Shown in pieces: positions 54,038-62,719 of a stretch of 64,000 bases of DNA. How positions within the stretch are numbered: position 1 is the first letter of the stretch; each line of letters starts with the position of its first letter. Location of the stretch: assembly GCF_040790665.1 (NCBI RefSeq), contig NZ_CP160849.1, positions 1,054,001 through 1,118,000 of the forward strand, written 5' to 3'. Under the pieces are notes generated by a model. The model was not told the origin of the DNA. It worked only from the letters and a program-made list of their open reading frames with translations, and did no database searches. This stretch comes from Sulfitobacter pontiacus. GTDB taxonomy: Bacteria > Pseudomonadota > Alphaproteobacteria > Rhodobacterales > Rhodobacteraceae. The translations under genes and the position numbers were made by a program.

Positions 54038-55102
54038 ATGAGCCAATTTCTCCCCTTATTAGTGACTGATATTCACCGCACCATCCGCGACGCGGTGGTC
54101 TTGACCCTGCAGCCCGAAGACCCAAAGGCGTTTGCCTTCAAGCAGGGTCAGTATCTGACCTTCAAACAGGATTTCGACGGGACCCAGCTGCGCCGCAACT
54201 ATTCCATTTGCGCCGGTCTGGATGACGGCGTGCTGCAAGTGGGGATCAAGCGGGTCGATGGCGGTGCCTTCTCTACCTTTGCGAACGAAGTATTGAAGGT
54301 CGGGGATACGCTGCATGCCATGCCCCCCCAAGGCACGTTTTCCGCCGGGTTAGAGCCTGATCGCGCGCGGAATTACCTTGGCTTTGCCGGCGGGTCGGGG
54401 ATCACGCCCGTGCTGTCGATCCTCAAGACGGTGCTGAAACGCGAGCCCAAATCGACCTTTACGCTGGTCTATGCCAACCGCGCTGTGAACACGATCATGT
54501 TCCGCGAAGAGCTGGAGGATCTCAAGAACCGCTATATGGGCCGGTTGAGCGTCATCCACATGCTGGAAAGCGGCCAGGACATCGACCTGTTCACCGGCCG
54601 CGTAGACCAGAATAAATGCGCCGAGCTGTTCAAGACCTGGATCGACGTGTCGGACATGGACATGGCCTTTATCTGCGGGCCGGAGCCGATGATGCTGGCC
54701 ATCGCGGATGCCCTGAAAACCCACGGGTTAGAGCCTGAACAGATCAAGTTCGAACTGTTCAGCGAAAGCCAACAGGGCCGTCTGGCGAAACAAGAAATGG
54801 CCAAGCGCAGCGAAGGTCAGGCGCAAACGCAGGTGACCGTGAAAATAGACGGCGCGCAGCACAGCTTTACCATGGCCAAGGGGCAGTCGGTACTGGATGC
54901 CGCGCTAGAGAATAACCTTGATGCGCCCTTTGCCTGCAAGGCGGGGGTCTGTTCGACCTGCATGTGCAAGGTCACCGAAGGCGAGGTCGAGATGCTGTCG
55001 AACCACGCGCTGGAGGACTACGAAGTCGAACGGGGATACCGGCTGAGCTGCCAAAGCTATCCGCTGAGCGACACGCTTTTCATTGACTACGACCATCACT
55101 AA
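54038..55102 (+). CDS. paaE: PaaE, NADPH-dependent reductase of the epoxidase
   Basis: 354 residues. FAD domain with RRNYSICAG, NAD(P) domain (FAGGSGITPVLSILKTVL, FICGPEPMMLAI), and a C-terminal plant-type 2Fe-2S ferredoxin: CKAGVCSTCMCKV with the fourth Cys in RLSCQSYP. It passes electrons from NADPH to the PaaA di-iron centre. Ribosome site weak, consistent with translational coupling to paaD. Confidence 0.95.
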   Translation: MSQFLPLLVTDIHRTIRDAVVLTLQPEDPKAFAFKQGQYLTFKQDFDGTQLRRNYSICAGLDDGVLQVGIKRVDGGAFSTFANEVLKVGDTLHAMPPQGTFSAGLEPDRARNYLGFAGGSGITPVLSILKTVLKREPKSTFTLVYANRAVNTIMFREELEDLKNRYMGRLSVIHMLESGQDIDLFTGRVDQNKCAELFKTWIDVSDMDMAFICGPEPMMLAIADALKTHGLEPEQIKFELFSESQQGRLAKQEMAKRSEGQAQTQVTVKIDGAQHSFTMAKGQSVLDAALENNLDAPFACKAGVCSTCMCKVTEGEVEMLSNHALEDYEVERGYRLSCQSYPLSDTLFIDYDHH

Positions 55103-55112
55103 GGGGCCCAAT

Positions 55113-57137
55113 ATGCGCGATATCCAAAGCTTTGCCGCCGGACAATGGATCAACCCCGGTGCCGGTGCACGCAACATCGCAAGTGCTATCACCGGCGATG
55201 TGATCGCCCAAGCCGGCAATGACGCGCTGCAGGTTCAGACGATGCTGGCCTATGCTCGTGACATCGGCGGCCTTGCCCTGCGCAAGCTGACCTTTCACGA
55301 CCGAGCCCGGATGCTCAAGGCCGTCGCGCTGTATCTCAATGACCATAAACAGAGCCTATACGAGCTGTCGTTCGACACAGGTGGCACGCAGGCTGACCAC
55401 ATGATCGACGTGGATGGCGGGATCGGCACGATGCAGGTCTACGCCGCCAAGGGTCGCCGCGAGATGCCGGATGATCAGGTCTATCTTGATGGTCCCGTCG
55501 AACAGCTGGGCCGCGCGGGTCAGTTCATGGGCCGCCACATCTGCACGCCGCTGCAGGGCGTTGCAGTGCATATCAACGCTTTCAACTTCCCCGTTTGGGG
55601 CATGTTGGAAAAGCTCGCCCCGACGCTGCTGGCCGGGGTGCCTGCCATCGTCAAACCCGCCACCGCCACCTGTCAGGTGACCGAGGCCTGTTTCCGCCTG
55701 ATGATCCAGTCCGGTATTCTGCCAGACGGCGCGATCCAGTTGGTGACGGGGGGCTTGGGCGATATGCTGGACCACCTCGATTGTCAGGATGTCGTCAGCT
55801 TTACCGGCTCTGCTGAAACGGCACTGAAACTGCGCAGCAACCCTGTGTTGGTCGAACGCTCCGTCCGGTTCGCGTCTGAACAGGATAGTCTCAATGCCTC
55901 TGTGTTAGGGTCTGATGCGGGCCCCGGCACGCCCGAGTTCGATCTGTTTGTGAAAGAGGTCCAGCGCGAGATGACGGCCAAGGCGGGGCAGAAATGCACC
56001 GCCATCCGCCGGATCATGGTACCGCAACCCCATGTGGATGCGCTGATCGCCGCGCTGTCGGACCGGCTGGCCAAAGTCACCATCGGCGATCCCCGTCTTG
56101 AAGGCACGAAAATGGGCGCGCTTGTTTCGCAATCGCAGCGCCGCGACGTGCTGGAGAAAGCCGCCCTGATCGGGACAGAGGCGACGCGTGTCTTTGGCGA
56201 CCCCGACGCCTTTGCGGTCGAGGGCGCGGATGCCCAGAAAGGCGCCTTTGTCCCGCCGATGCTGTTCCACTGCGCCGATCCCGATGCCGCCACGCATGTG
56301 CACGACACCGAGGCTTTTGGCCCTGTGTCCACCATCATGCCTTACCGCGACACCGATCACGCCATCGCGCTACTGAACAAAGGCAAAGGGTCGCTGGTCG
56401 CCTCCATCATCACCCGCGATGGCGAGACCGCACGCGACATGGTGATGGGCGCAGGCGCGTTTCACGGGCGGCTCTATTTCAACAACCGCGACTCGATGGC
56501 CGAGGCGACGGGCCACGGTGCCCCCCTGCCCCATATGGTCCACGGGGGTCCGGGGCGTGCAGGCGGCGGCGAGGAACTGGGCGGCGTGCGCGGTGTCATG
56601 CATTACATGCAGCGCACCGCCATTCAGGGCAGCCCCGATATTCTGACCGCCATCGGCAAGCAATGGGTGCCCGGCGCGACCGAGATTTCGGACCGCGACC
56701 ACCCGTTCACCCGCCGCTTTGGCACGCTCGATCTGGGCGAGACGTTCAATTCGGCGAGCCGCACCGTGTCGCTGGAGGATATCGAGACCTTCGCCCATTT
56801 CACCGGTGATACGTTTTACGCGCATATGGATGACGCCGCCGCCAAGGCGAACCCGTTCTTTCCGGGCCGTGTTGCCCATGGCTATCTGCTGCTGAGCTTT
56901 GCCGCAGGGCTGTTCGTGCAGCCTGACCCCGGCCCTGTGCTGGCGAATACCGGGCTGGACAACCTGCGCTTTATGGCACCGGTGCAGGCGGGCGACAGCA
57001 TCAAGGTCCGGCTCAGCGTCAAGGCAAAGACGCCTCGCAATGACGAATACGGTGAGGTACGCTGGCACGTGACCCTGACCAATCAGGATGATGCCGCCGT
57101 GGCCGAGTATGAATTGCTGACGATGAATGCCTATTGA
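55113..57137 (+). CDS. paaZ: Bifunctional oxepin-CoA hydrolase / aldehyde dehydrogenase
   Basis: 674 residues from ATG 55113 ([12 protein letters not shown]), AAGGGG upstream. N-terminal aldehyde dehydrogenase: general base Glu in [12 protein letters not shown], nucleophile Cys in [12 protein letters not shown]-terminal MaoC-like hydratase ([30 protein letters not shown]). It opens the oxepin-CoA ring and oxidises the aldehyde to 3-oxo-5,6-dehydrosuberyl-CoA. It overlaps paaX by 11 bases. Both active sites look intact. Confidence 0.95.
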   Translation: MRDIQSFAAGQWINPGAGARNIASAITGDVIAQAGNDALQVQTMLAYARDIGGLALRKLTFHDRARMLKAVALYLNDHKQSLYELSFDTGGTQADHMIDVDGGIGTMQVYAAKGRREMPDDQVYLDGPVEQLGRAGQFMGRHICTPLQGVAVHINAFNFPVWGMLEKLAPTLLAGVPAIVKPATATCQVTEACFRLMIQSGILPDGAIQLVTGGLGDMLDHLDCQDVVSFTGSAETALKLRSNPVLVERSVRFASEQDSLNASVLGSDAGPGTPEFDLFVKEVQREMTAKAGQKCTAIRRIMVPQPHVDALIAALSDRLAKVTIGDPRLEGTKMGALVSQSQRRDVLEKAALIGTEATRVFGDPDAFAVEGADAQKGAFVPPMLFHCADPDAATHVHDTEAFGPVSTIMPYRDTDHAIALLNKGKGSLVASIITRDGETARDMVMGAGAFHGRLYFNNRDSMAEATGHGAPLPHMVHGGPGRAGGGEELGGVRGVMHYMQRTAIQGSPDILTAIGKQWVPGATEISDRDHPFTRRFGTLDLGETFNSASRTVSLEDIETFAHFTGDTFYAHMDDAAAKANPFFPGRVAHGYLLLSFAAGLFVQPDPGPVLANTGLDNLRFMAPVQAGDSIKVRLSVKAKTPRNDEYGEVRWHVTLTNQDDAAVAEYELLTMNAY

Positions 57138-57897
57138 CGACTTTGACCTTGCGATCGCCCCACTGAAAGACCTTGGCGGCCAGCGCGTCTGGTCTTTGAT
57201 GATCAGTCTCTTTGGTGATCTGGCCCGACAGGAAGGGCAGATCATCGGCGGGCCGGTGCTGTCGGCGATCATGTCGGCGATGGACGTCCGCCCCGAGGCC
57301 GCGCGCGTGGCTCTGCATCGTTTGCGCAAGGACAAATGGATCGCCTCCGAGAAACACGGGCGGATCAGCCATCACAGCCTCACCCCCGAAGGCCGCGCCC
57401 AAAGTCAGGCGGCCAGTGGCCGGATCTACGCCACCCCTGACGATCTGCCCGAGCACTGGCAAATGGTCGTGACCGATGACGCCGACTCCGGCGCGCTGGA
57501 AAAGGCGGGATTCACCACGTTGATGCCGCGTCTTTATGTCGGGGACGCCGCCCTGCCTGTGCCGAAAGATGCCGCCACGCTGCCCGGTCAGGCTGCCCCC
57601 GACTGGATGAAACGCCAGCTAGAGCCTGCCTCCCTTGCCGAAAGCTATGCGCAGCTGTCGGACGCCTTGCACCATGTCGCGCGCGACCTTGCCGGCGCCG
57701 ACACGCTGACGCCATTGCAAATTGCGACCCTGCGCTGCCTGATCGTGCATAATTGGCGCCGCCTTGCGCTGAAGCACCCCGCGCTGCCGCGTCCGCTGAT
57801 CCGCGATGATTGGGCCGGTCTGGTCGCGCATCAAAGGGTTGCTGCCCTGCTTGAAGCCTACCCACGCCCCGACCTGCCGGAAATCGCCACCGCCTGA
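57127..57897 (+). CDS. paaX: PaaX family transcriptional repressor
   Basis: 256 residues. PaaX-like winged helix at the N-terminus (QRVWSLMISLFGDLARQEGQIIGGPVLSAIMSAMDVRPEAARVALHRLRKDKWI), followed by the PaaX C-terminal domain. PaaX represses phenylacetate genes and is released by phenylacetyl-CoA. It closes its own operon, overlapping paaZ, so it would be autoregulated. The ring-activating ligase PaaK and paaG/paaH are not in this window. Confidence 0.9.
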   Translation: MPIDDFDLAIAPLKDLGGQRVWSLMISLFGDLARQEGQIIGGPVLSAIMSAMDVRPEAARVALHRLRKDKWIASEKHGRISHHSLTPEGRAQSQAASGRIYATPDDLPEHWQMVVTDDADSGALEKAGFTTLMPRLYVGDAALPVPKDAATLPGQAAPDWMKRQLEPASLAESYAQLSDALHHVARDLAGADTLTPLQIATLRCLIVHNWRRLALKHPALPRPLIRDDWAGLVAHQRVAALLEAYPRPDLPEIATA

Positions 57898-57952
57898 GGC
57901 CGCGCAGAAAGCGATGCTTTCCCAACGCGCGCCGTCGGGATATAGGGAGGGC

Positions 57953-58567
57953 ATGACAAATACAGTTTACCAAAATGACCTGCCCGACGGGCTGAACCTT
58001 GGACCGATGGTCGCGATCGATTGCGAAACCATGGGGCTGCATCCGCACCGTGACCGGCTGTGTGTCGTGCAGCTGTCCGGCGGTGACGGGAACGCGCATC
58101 TGGTCCAGATCGCCAAGGGCCAGACCGAGGCCCCTAATCTTTGTGCCCTGCTCGAAGACCCGCATGTGCTCAAGCTGTTCCACTATGGCCGGTTTGACAT
58201 CGCGGCTTTGCTGAACACCTTTGGGGCCAAGGCCGCGCCGGTCTATTGCACCAAGATCGCCAGCCGCCTTGTGCGCACCTATACCGACCGCCACGGGCTT
58301 GCCAAACTCTGCCAAGAACTGCTGAGCGTCGATATCTCCAAACAGCAGCAATCCAGCGATTGGGGTGCCGAGACGCTGACCAAAGCGCAGATCGACTATG
58401 CCGCCTCGGACGTGCTGCATCTGCACAAGCTGCGGGACGTGCTGAACCAGATGTTGATCCGCGAAGGACGCATCGAGCTCGCGCAAGCGTGTTTTGAATT
58501 TTTGCCAACCCGTGCCCAACTCGATTTGGACGGCTGGCCCGAAACGGATATTTTTGCACACGCATGA
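57953..58567 (+). CDS. RNase D-like 3'-5' exonuclease (no HRDC)
   Basis: 204 residues from ATG 57953 (MTNTVYQNDLPDGL; AGGGAGG just upstream). DEDDy exonuclease: IDCETMGLHPHRDRL (D, E), HYGRFDIAAL (D), and YAASDVLHLHKL (Y, D). It lacks the HRDC domains of E. coli RNase D, as is common in alphaproteobacteria. Probably trims tRNA or other small RNA 3' ends. ATGA overlap with kdsD. Confidence 0.92.
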   Translation: MTNTVYQNDLPDGLNLGPMVAIDCETMGLHPHRDRLCVVQLSGGDGNAHLVQIAKGQTEAPNLCALLEDPHVLKLFHYGRFDIAALLNTFGAKAAPVYCTKIASRLVRTYTDRHGLAKLCQELLSVDISKQQQSSDWGAETLTKAQIDYAASDVLHLHKLRDVLNQMLIREGRIELAQACFEFLPTRAQLDLDGWPETDIFAHA

Positions 58568-59526
58568 CCACACCTTTCCTAGATACCGCCCGCCGCGTCA
58601 TCCGCACCGAAGCCCAAGCGCTTGAACAACTGGCCGACAGTCTGGACGACCGTTTCCGTCAGGCGATCGACCTGCTGGTCGCGACCCGTGGGCGGGTGAT
58701 TGTCACCGGCATTGGCAAATCCGGCCATATCGCCAAAAAGATCGCCGCGACGCTGGCAAGCACCGGCACGCCCGCGCAGTTCGTCCACCCTGCCGAGGCA
58801 AGCCACGGCGATCTGGGGATGATCACCGGCGATGATGTGGTGCTTGCGATCTCGAACTCGGGCGAAGCGCCGGAGCTTGCCAATCTGATCGCCTATTCGC
58901 GCCGCTTTTCCATCCCGCTGATCGGCATCACCAGCCGCGCGCAAAGCAGCCTTGGCGCGCAATGCGACGTGGTGCTGGAACTGCCGCAACTGGCAGAGGC
59001 CTGCGGGACCGGCGTGGTGCCGTCGACATCGACCACGATGACACTGGCGATGGGGGATGCTGTGGCGATTGCCCTGATGGAAAATCGCGCCTTCACCGCC
59101 GAACATTTCCGCGAATTCCACCCCGGTGGCAAACTTGGCGCGCGGCTTAGCCGCGTCGCTGATCTGATGCACACGGGCGATGCGCTTCCGCTGGTGCAGG
59201 TCGATGCCCCGATGTCCGACGCGCTGATGGCGATGAGCAGTAAATCCTTTGGCGTGGTGATTGTCACCGACAGCAACGGCGCGCTGGCCGGTATCATCAC
59301 CAGCGGCGATTTGGGGCGTCACCTTGACGGGCTGATGTCCAAAACCGCGCGCGAGGTCATGACGCCGACCCCTGTCACCGTCGCACCCGACGCGCTGGCG
59401 GAAAAGGCTGTGGGCATCATGAACGCCCGCAAGATCACCTGTCTGCTGGTGCTGGACCCCGCCCAAGGGGACGTCCCCGCAGGTCTGCTGCATATCCACG
59501 ACTGCCTACGCGTCGGTCTGGGCTAG
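58564..59526 (+). CDS. kdsD: D-arabinose 5-phosphate isomerase (KpsF/GutQ family)
   Basis: 320 residues. N-terminal SIS domain (VTGIGKSGHIAKKIAATLASTGTPAQFVHPAEASHGDLGMI) and two CBS domains (VMTPTPVTVAPDALAEKAVGIMNARKITCLLVL). It converts ribulose 5-phosphate to arabinose 5-phosphate for KDO in lipopolysaccharide. The position ahead of lptC-lptA-lptB is the common proteobacterial order. It ends 6 bases before lptC. Confidence 0.95.
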   Translation: MTTPFLDTARRVIRTEAQALEQLADSLDDRFRQAIDLLVATRGRVIVTGIGKSGHIAKKIAATLASTGTPAQFVHPAEASHGDLGMITGDDVVLAISNSGEAPELANLIAYSRRFSIPLIGITSRAQSSLGAQCDVVLELPQLAEACGTGVVPSTSTTMTLAMGDAVAIALMENRAFTAEHFREFHPGGKLGARLSRVADLMHTGDALPLVQVDAPMSDALMAMSSKSFGVVIVTDSNGALAGIITSGDLGRHLDGLMSKTAREVMTPTPVTVAPDALAEKAVGIMNARKITCLLVLDPAQGDVPAGLLHIHDCLRVGLG

Positions 59527-59532
59527 GGCGCG

Positions 59533-60141
59533 ATGCAGGGGGACCGTTACACAAGGCTGATCTCTTGGCTCAAGGTGCTGTTCCCCTTGGCAGCGCTTGG
59601 CCTGCTGTCGACCCTGTTCCTGCTGTCGCGCGCGATTGATCCCGGGCAGGCCATCCCCTTTGCCGAGAAAGAGGTGCAAGATCGCCTGCGCGACCAGCAG
59701 ATCACCGGCCCCTTCTTTACCGGCGCGACGTCAGAGGGGGACGAGCTGTCGTTCTATGCCGATGTGCTCACCCGCCCCGACGGGCAGACCGGCATGAACC
59801 ACGCCGAAAACCTGCGTGCGACGATCAACACCCCCGAGGGATCGACCTTTCGCCTGCAATCGGATCTCGCCGATTTTGACATCGCCGAGGACGTGGCCGA
59901 TCTGCTGGGCAAGGTGATCCTGACGACCTCGACCGGATACCGGCTGCAAAGCGAAAAGATCACGTCAGACCTGTCGGGGCTGAATATCCAGTCGCCGGGC
60001 GCGGTCCACGGCACTACCCCAGGTGGTACGCTGGAGGCTGGTGCCATGTCGATAACGCAAACAGATGAGCAAACCGCCCCCCAATTGGTTTTCACAAACC
60101 GGGTGAAGCTGATATACAAACCGAAATCCAAATCAGAGTGA
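59533..60141 (+). CDS. lptC: LPS export protein LptC
   Basis: 202 residues. A single N-terminal membrane anchor (LISWLKVLFPLAALGLLSTLFLL) and a periplasmic beta-jellyroll (FTGATSEGDELSFYADVLTRPDGQTGMNHAENLRATI). It passes LPS from LptBFG to LptA at the inner membrane. Alphaproteobacterial LptC proteins diverge strongly, so context supports the call. Overlaps lptA by GTGA. Confidence 0.9.
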   Translation: MQGDRYTRLISWLKVLFPLAALGLLSTLFLLSRAIDPGQAIPFAEKEVQDRLRDQQITGPFFTGATSEGDELSFYADVLTRPDGQTGMNHAENLRATINTPEGSTFRLQSDLADFDIAEDVADLLGKVILTTSTGYRLQSEKITSDLSGLNIQSPGAVHGTTPGGTLEAGAMSITQTDEQTAPQLVFTNRVKLIYKPKSKSE

Positions 60142-60632
60142 CGCACGTGAAACACCTACTGCTGCCCGTTTTCCTGCTCCTTTCCGCGATGCCAATCGCC
60201 GCACAAGGGACCAATGTGGCCTTTGGGTCGATCCGACAGGATACCGGCCTGCCCGTCGAGGTGACCGCCGACAACCTGTCAGTCGATCAAGGGGACGGAT
60301 CGGCTGTTTTCACTGGGAATGTGCTGATCGGTCAGGGCGAGATGCGCCTGTCCGCCGCACGCGTTCTGGTTGTGTACCGGGCAGAGGCCGAAGGCATCGC
60401 GCGGCTTGAAGCGACAGGCGGTGTGACCCTTGTCTCGGGCAAGGACGCCGCCGAATCAGAGCGCGCGGATTACGACATCGACACGGGCACGATCGTGATG
60501 TCGGGGAACGTGCTGCTGACCCAAGGGCGCAATGCGCTCAGCTCTGACACGATGAGCGTCAAGCTGTCGGACGGCACGGCGCAGATGTCCGGCCGCGTGA
60601 AAACAATCCTGCAAACGGGCAGCAACAACTGA
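60138..60632 (+). CDS. lptA: LPS transport periplasmic protein LptA
   Basis: 164 residues from the GTG at 60138; a GTG at 60147 is equally possible. Signal peptide [20 protein letters not shown]. OstA-like beta-jellyroll: [42 protein letters not shown] and [24 protein letters not shown]. Forms the periplasmic bridge for lipopolysaccharide. Overlaps lptC and lptB. Confidence 0.93.
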   Translation: MTHVKHLLLPVFLLLSAMPIAAQGTNVAFGSIRQDTGLPVEVTADNLSVDQGDGSAVFTGNVLIGQGEMRLSAARVLVVYRAEAEGIARLEATGGVTLVSGKDAAESERADYDIDTGTIVMSGNVLLTQGRNALSSDTMSVKLSDGTAQMSGRVKTILQTGSNN

Positions 60633-61390
60633 TGTCTTCCCCGAATTTGACGGTCACGGATGGCGCAAGCGGTCTGCGTATCGAACATCTGCGTAAATCC
60701 TACCGCAAGAAAACCGTCATCCGCGACTTCTCGATGGAGCTGAACCGGGGCGAGGTTGTTGCCCTGCTGGGGCCGAACGGGTCCGGCAAGACGACCACGT
60801 TTTACGCCGTGGCCGGGCTGGTCATGCCCGAGGGCGGCACTGTCACGATTGATGGCAAGAACGTCACCACCCTGCCGATGTATCGCCGCGCACAGCTTGG
60901 CATCGGCTACCTCCCGCAAGAGATGAGCATCTTTCGCGGGCTGAGCGTGCAAGACAATATCTCGGCGATTCTGGATATCTCTATCTCTGACGCGCGCGGG
61001 CGGCGTGAACGGCTTGAAGCCTTGCTGTCGGAATTTTCCATCGAACACCTGCGCCGTGCGCCGGCCTTGGCCCTGTCAGGCGGGGAGCGTCGCCGCGTGG
61101 AAATCGCCCGCTGTCTGGCGGCCGATCCCAAATACCTGCTGCTCGACGAGCCCTTTGCCGGCGTGGACCCGATTTCGGTGGATGACATCCGCCATCTGGT
61201 TGCCGATCTAAAAAAGCGCGGCATCGGCGTGCTAATCACCGACCATAACGTTCGGGAAACATTGGATATTGTGGACCGTGCTTACATCTTGCACGAAGGC
61301 ACTGTGCTGATGTCCGGCACCCCGGAAGAGGTCGTGCAGAACGAGAATGTGCGCCGGGTCTACCTGGGCGATAACTTCCGCATTTCCTAA
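60632..61390 (+). CDS. lptB: LPS export ABC transporter ATP-binding protein LptB
   Basis: 252 residues. Walker [13 protein letters not shown], signature [15 protein letters not shown], Walker [16 protein letters not shown]-loop [31 protein letters not shown] is LptB-typical. Drives LPS extraction with LptFG (elsewhere). TGATG overlap with lptA. In many proteobacteria rpoN follows; here the next gene is hpf after 249 bases. Confidence 0.96.
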   Translation: MSSPNLTVTDGASGLRIEHLRKSYRKKTVIRDFSMELNRGEVVALLGPNGSGKTTTFYAVAGLVMPEGGTVTIDGKNVTTLPMYRRAQLGIGYLPQEMSIFRGLSVQDNISAILDISISDARGRRERLEALLSEFSIEHLRRAPALALSGGERRRVEIARCLAADPKYLLLDEPFAGVDPISVDDIRHLVADLKKRGIGVLITDHNVRETLDIVDRAYILHEGTVLMSGTPEEVVQNENVRRVYLGDNFRIS

Positions 61391-61639
61391 TCAACTACAG
61401 ACATATTGCGCTAGTTTCCGCACATCCATGCGCCGGATTCATTTGACAACGCGGCCCAATCACGCGCTCAATAGGACTATGGCGAGACGGCGTATCATGT
61501 TTGTGCTGCATCCCCCCCTTCCCAAAGGGATGGTGTCTCTCGAACGCGTCGCATCGTCATTCACCCGCATCTGACCCCGCCTTTACCGCATTTTATGCGG
61601 CCTATGGTGTTGTCCGGATCATAAGAACAAGGAGAATTT

Positions 61640-62206
61640 ATGCGGTACCAAATCAGTGGCAAACAAATCGACATCGGCGAAGCCCTGCAAACGCATGTGA
61701 AAACGGAATTGGGCGAAGCTGTCCAGAAGTATGCTGAGCGTCCGACGGACGCGAATGTCATCTTTTCCAAATCCGGTCACGAGTTCGTCTGCGAAACGAC
61801 GGTGCACCTATCGACTGGCCTTACGGCGTCAGCGAAAGCGCATGCTACTGATATCTATGGATCTTTCGATTCATGTGCAGCAAAGATGGAAAAGCAGCTG
61901 AGGCGCTACAAGCGACGGTTGAAAGATCACCATCGCGAGCGTGCGCAACCGGTTGAACTTTTCGGTGCATCCTCGTATATCCTCGCCTCAGAAAGCGATT
62001 CAGACGCGCAGGAACCCGAAACACTCCAACCCATGATCATCGCGGAAATGCAGACCAAGATCGCGACCTTGTCTGTGGGTGAAGCTGTGATGCAGATGGA
62101 AATTTCGGGAACGCCTGTCGTGGTCTTCCGCAAAGACGGTCAAGAAGGCGTAAACGTTGTCTACCGTCGCGATGACGGCAACATCGGCTGGATCGATCCG
62201 TCGTAA
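61640..62206 (+). CDS. hpf: Ribosome hibernation-promoting factor, long form
   Basis: 188 residues. N-terminal HPF/RaiA domain (MRYQISGKQIDIGEALQTHVKTELGEAVQKYAERPTDANVIFSKSG) and a C-terminal dimerisation domain (VGEAVMQMEISGTPVVVFRKDGQEGVNVVYRRDDGNIGWIDP), which marks the long type that pairs 70S ribosomes into 100S. AGGAGA lies before the ATG. Its 249-base upstream gap holds TTGACA at 61444-61449 with no convincing -10 at the right distance, and a 6-bp hairpin at ~61588-61602. Confidence 0.95.
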   Translation: MRYQISGKQIDIGEALQTHVKTELGEAVQKYAERPTDANVIFSKSGHEFVCETTVHLSTGLTASAKAHATDIYGSFDSCAAKMEKQLRRYKRRLKDHHRERAQPVELFGASSYILASESDSDAQEPETLQPMIIAEMQTKIATLSVGEAVMQMEISGTPVVVFRKDGQEGVNVVYRRDDGNIGWIDPS

Positions 62207-62248
62207 CACAAACCGGACCCATCAGCGGCCGAGAACAGAGCGAGCAGA

Positions 62249-62713
62249 ATGAATTTTGCGAAACTCCTAAAGCCGGGGGCTGTCAAAGTCCTCACATCGG
62301 CCTCAAGCAAGAAACGCCTGCTCCACGATATCGGGGAGCTGGCGCATAATGCTTACGGCTTGAAAGCCGCCGCGGTGGTCGAAGCCTTGATGACGCGCGA
62401 ATCCCTTGGTCCGACAGGCGTGGGCCACGGGGTCGCGCTGCCCCACGCGCGGCTTGAAGGTCTGGACAATGTGCTGGGCGCCTTTGTGCTTCTCGACAAG
62501 CCGATCGATTTCAACGCGGTCGACCGCCAGCCGGTCGATATCGCCTTTGCCCTGTTTGCCCCTGAAAGCGCGGGTGTCGAACACCTCAAGGCGCTGGCGC
62601 TGGTGTCGCGCACACTGCGCAATGCCTCTGTCTGCTCTAAGCTGCGGGCCAACCCGGACCCCGCCACGCTTTACGCGATCCTGACCGAAGCACAGGCAAC
62701 GCAGGCCGCCTAA
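62249..62713 (+). CDS. ptsN: PTS IIA-like nitrogen regulatory protein PtsN
   Basis: 154 residues, EIIA-Ntr. The phosphorylatable His is in VGHGVALPHARLEGL; FVLLDKPIDFNAVDRQPVDIAFALFAPE follows. Takes phosphate from the nitrogen PTS (PtsP-NPr) and regulates potassium transport, stringent response and other targets. 42 bases after hpf, so cotranscribed. The lptB-hpf-ptsN order is conserved apart from the missing rpoN. Confidence 0.95.
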   Translation: MNFAKLLKPGAVKVLTSASSKKRLLHDIGELAHNAYGLKAAAVVEALMTRESLGPTGVGHGVALPHARLEGLDNVLGAFVLLDKPIDFNAVDRQPVDIAFALFAPESAGVEHLKALALVSRTLRNASVCSKLRANPDPATLYAILTEAQATQAA

Positions 62714-62719
62714 GCGGCG

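Noticed and set aside
61444-61480. Clear sigma-70 promoter for hpf
   Set aside because: TTGACA is perfect but no acceptable -10 box lies 16-18 bases downstream.
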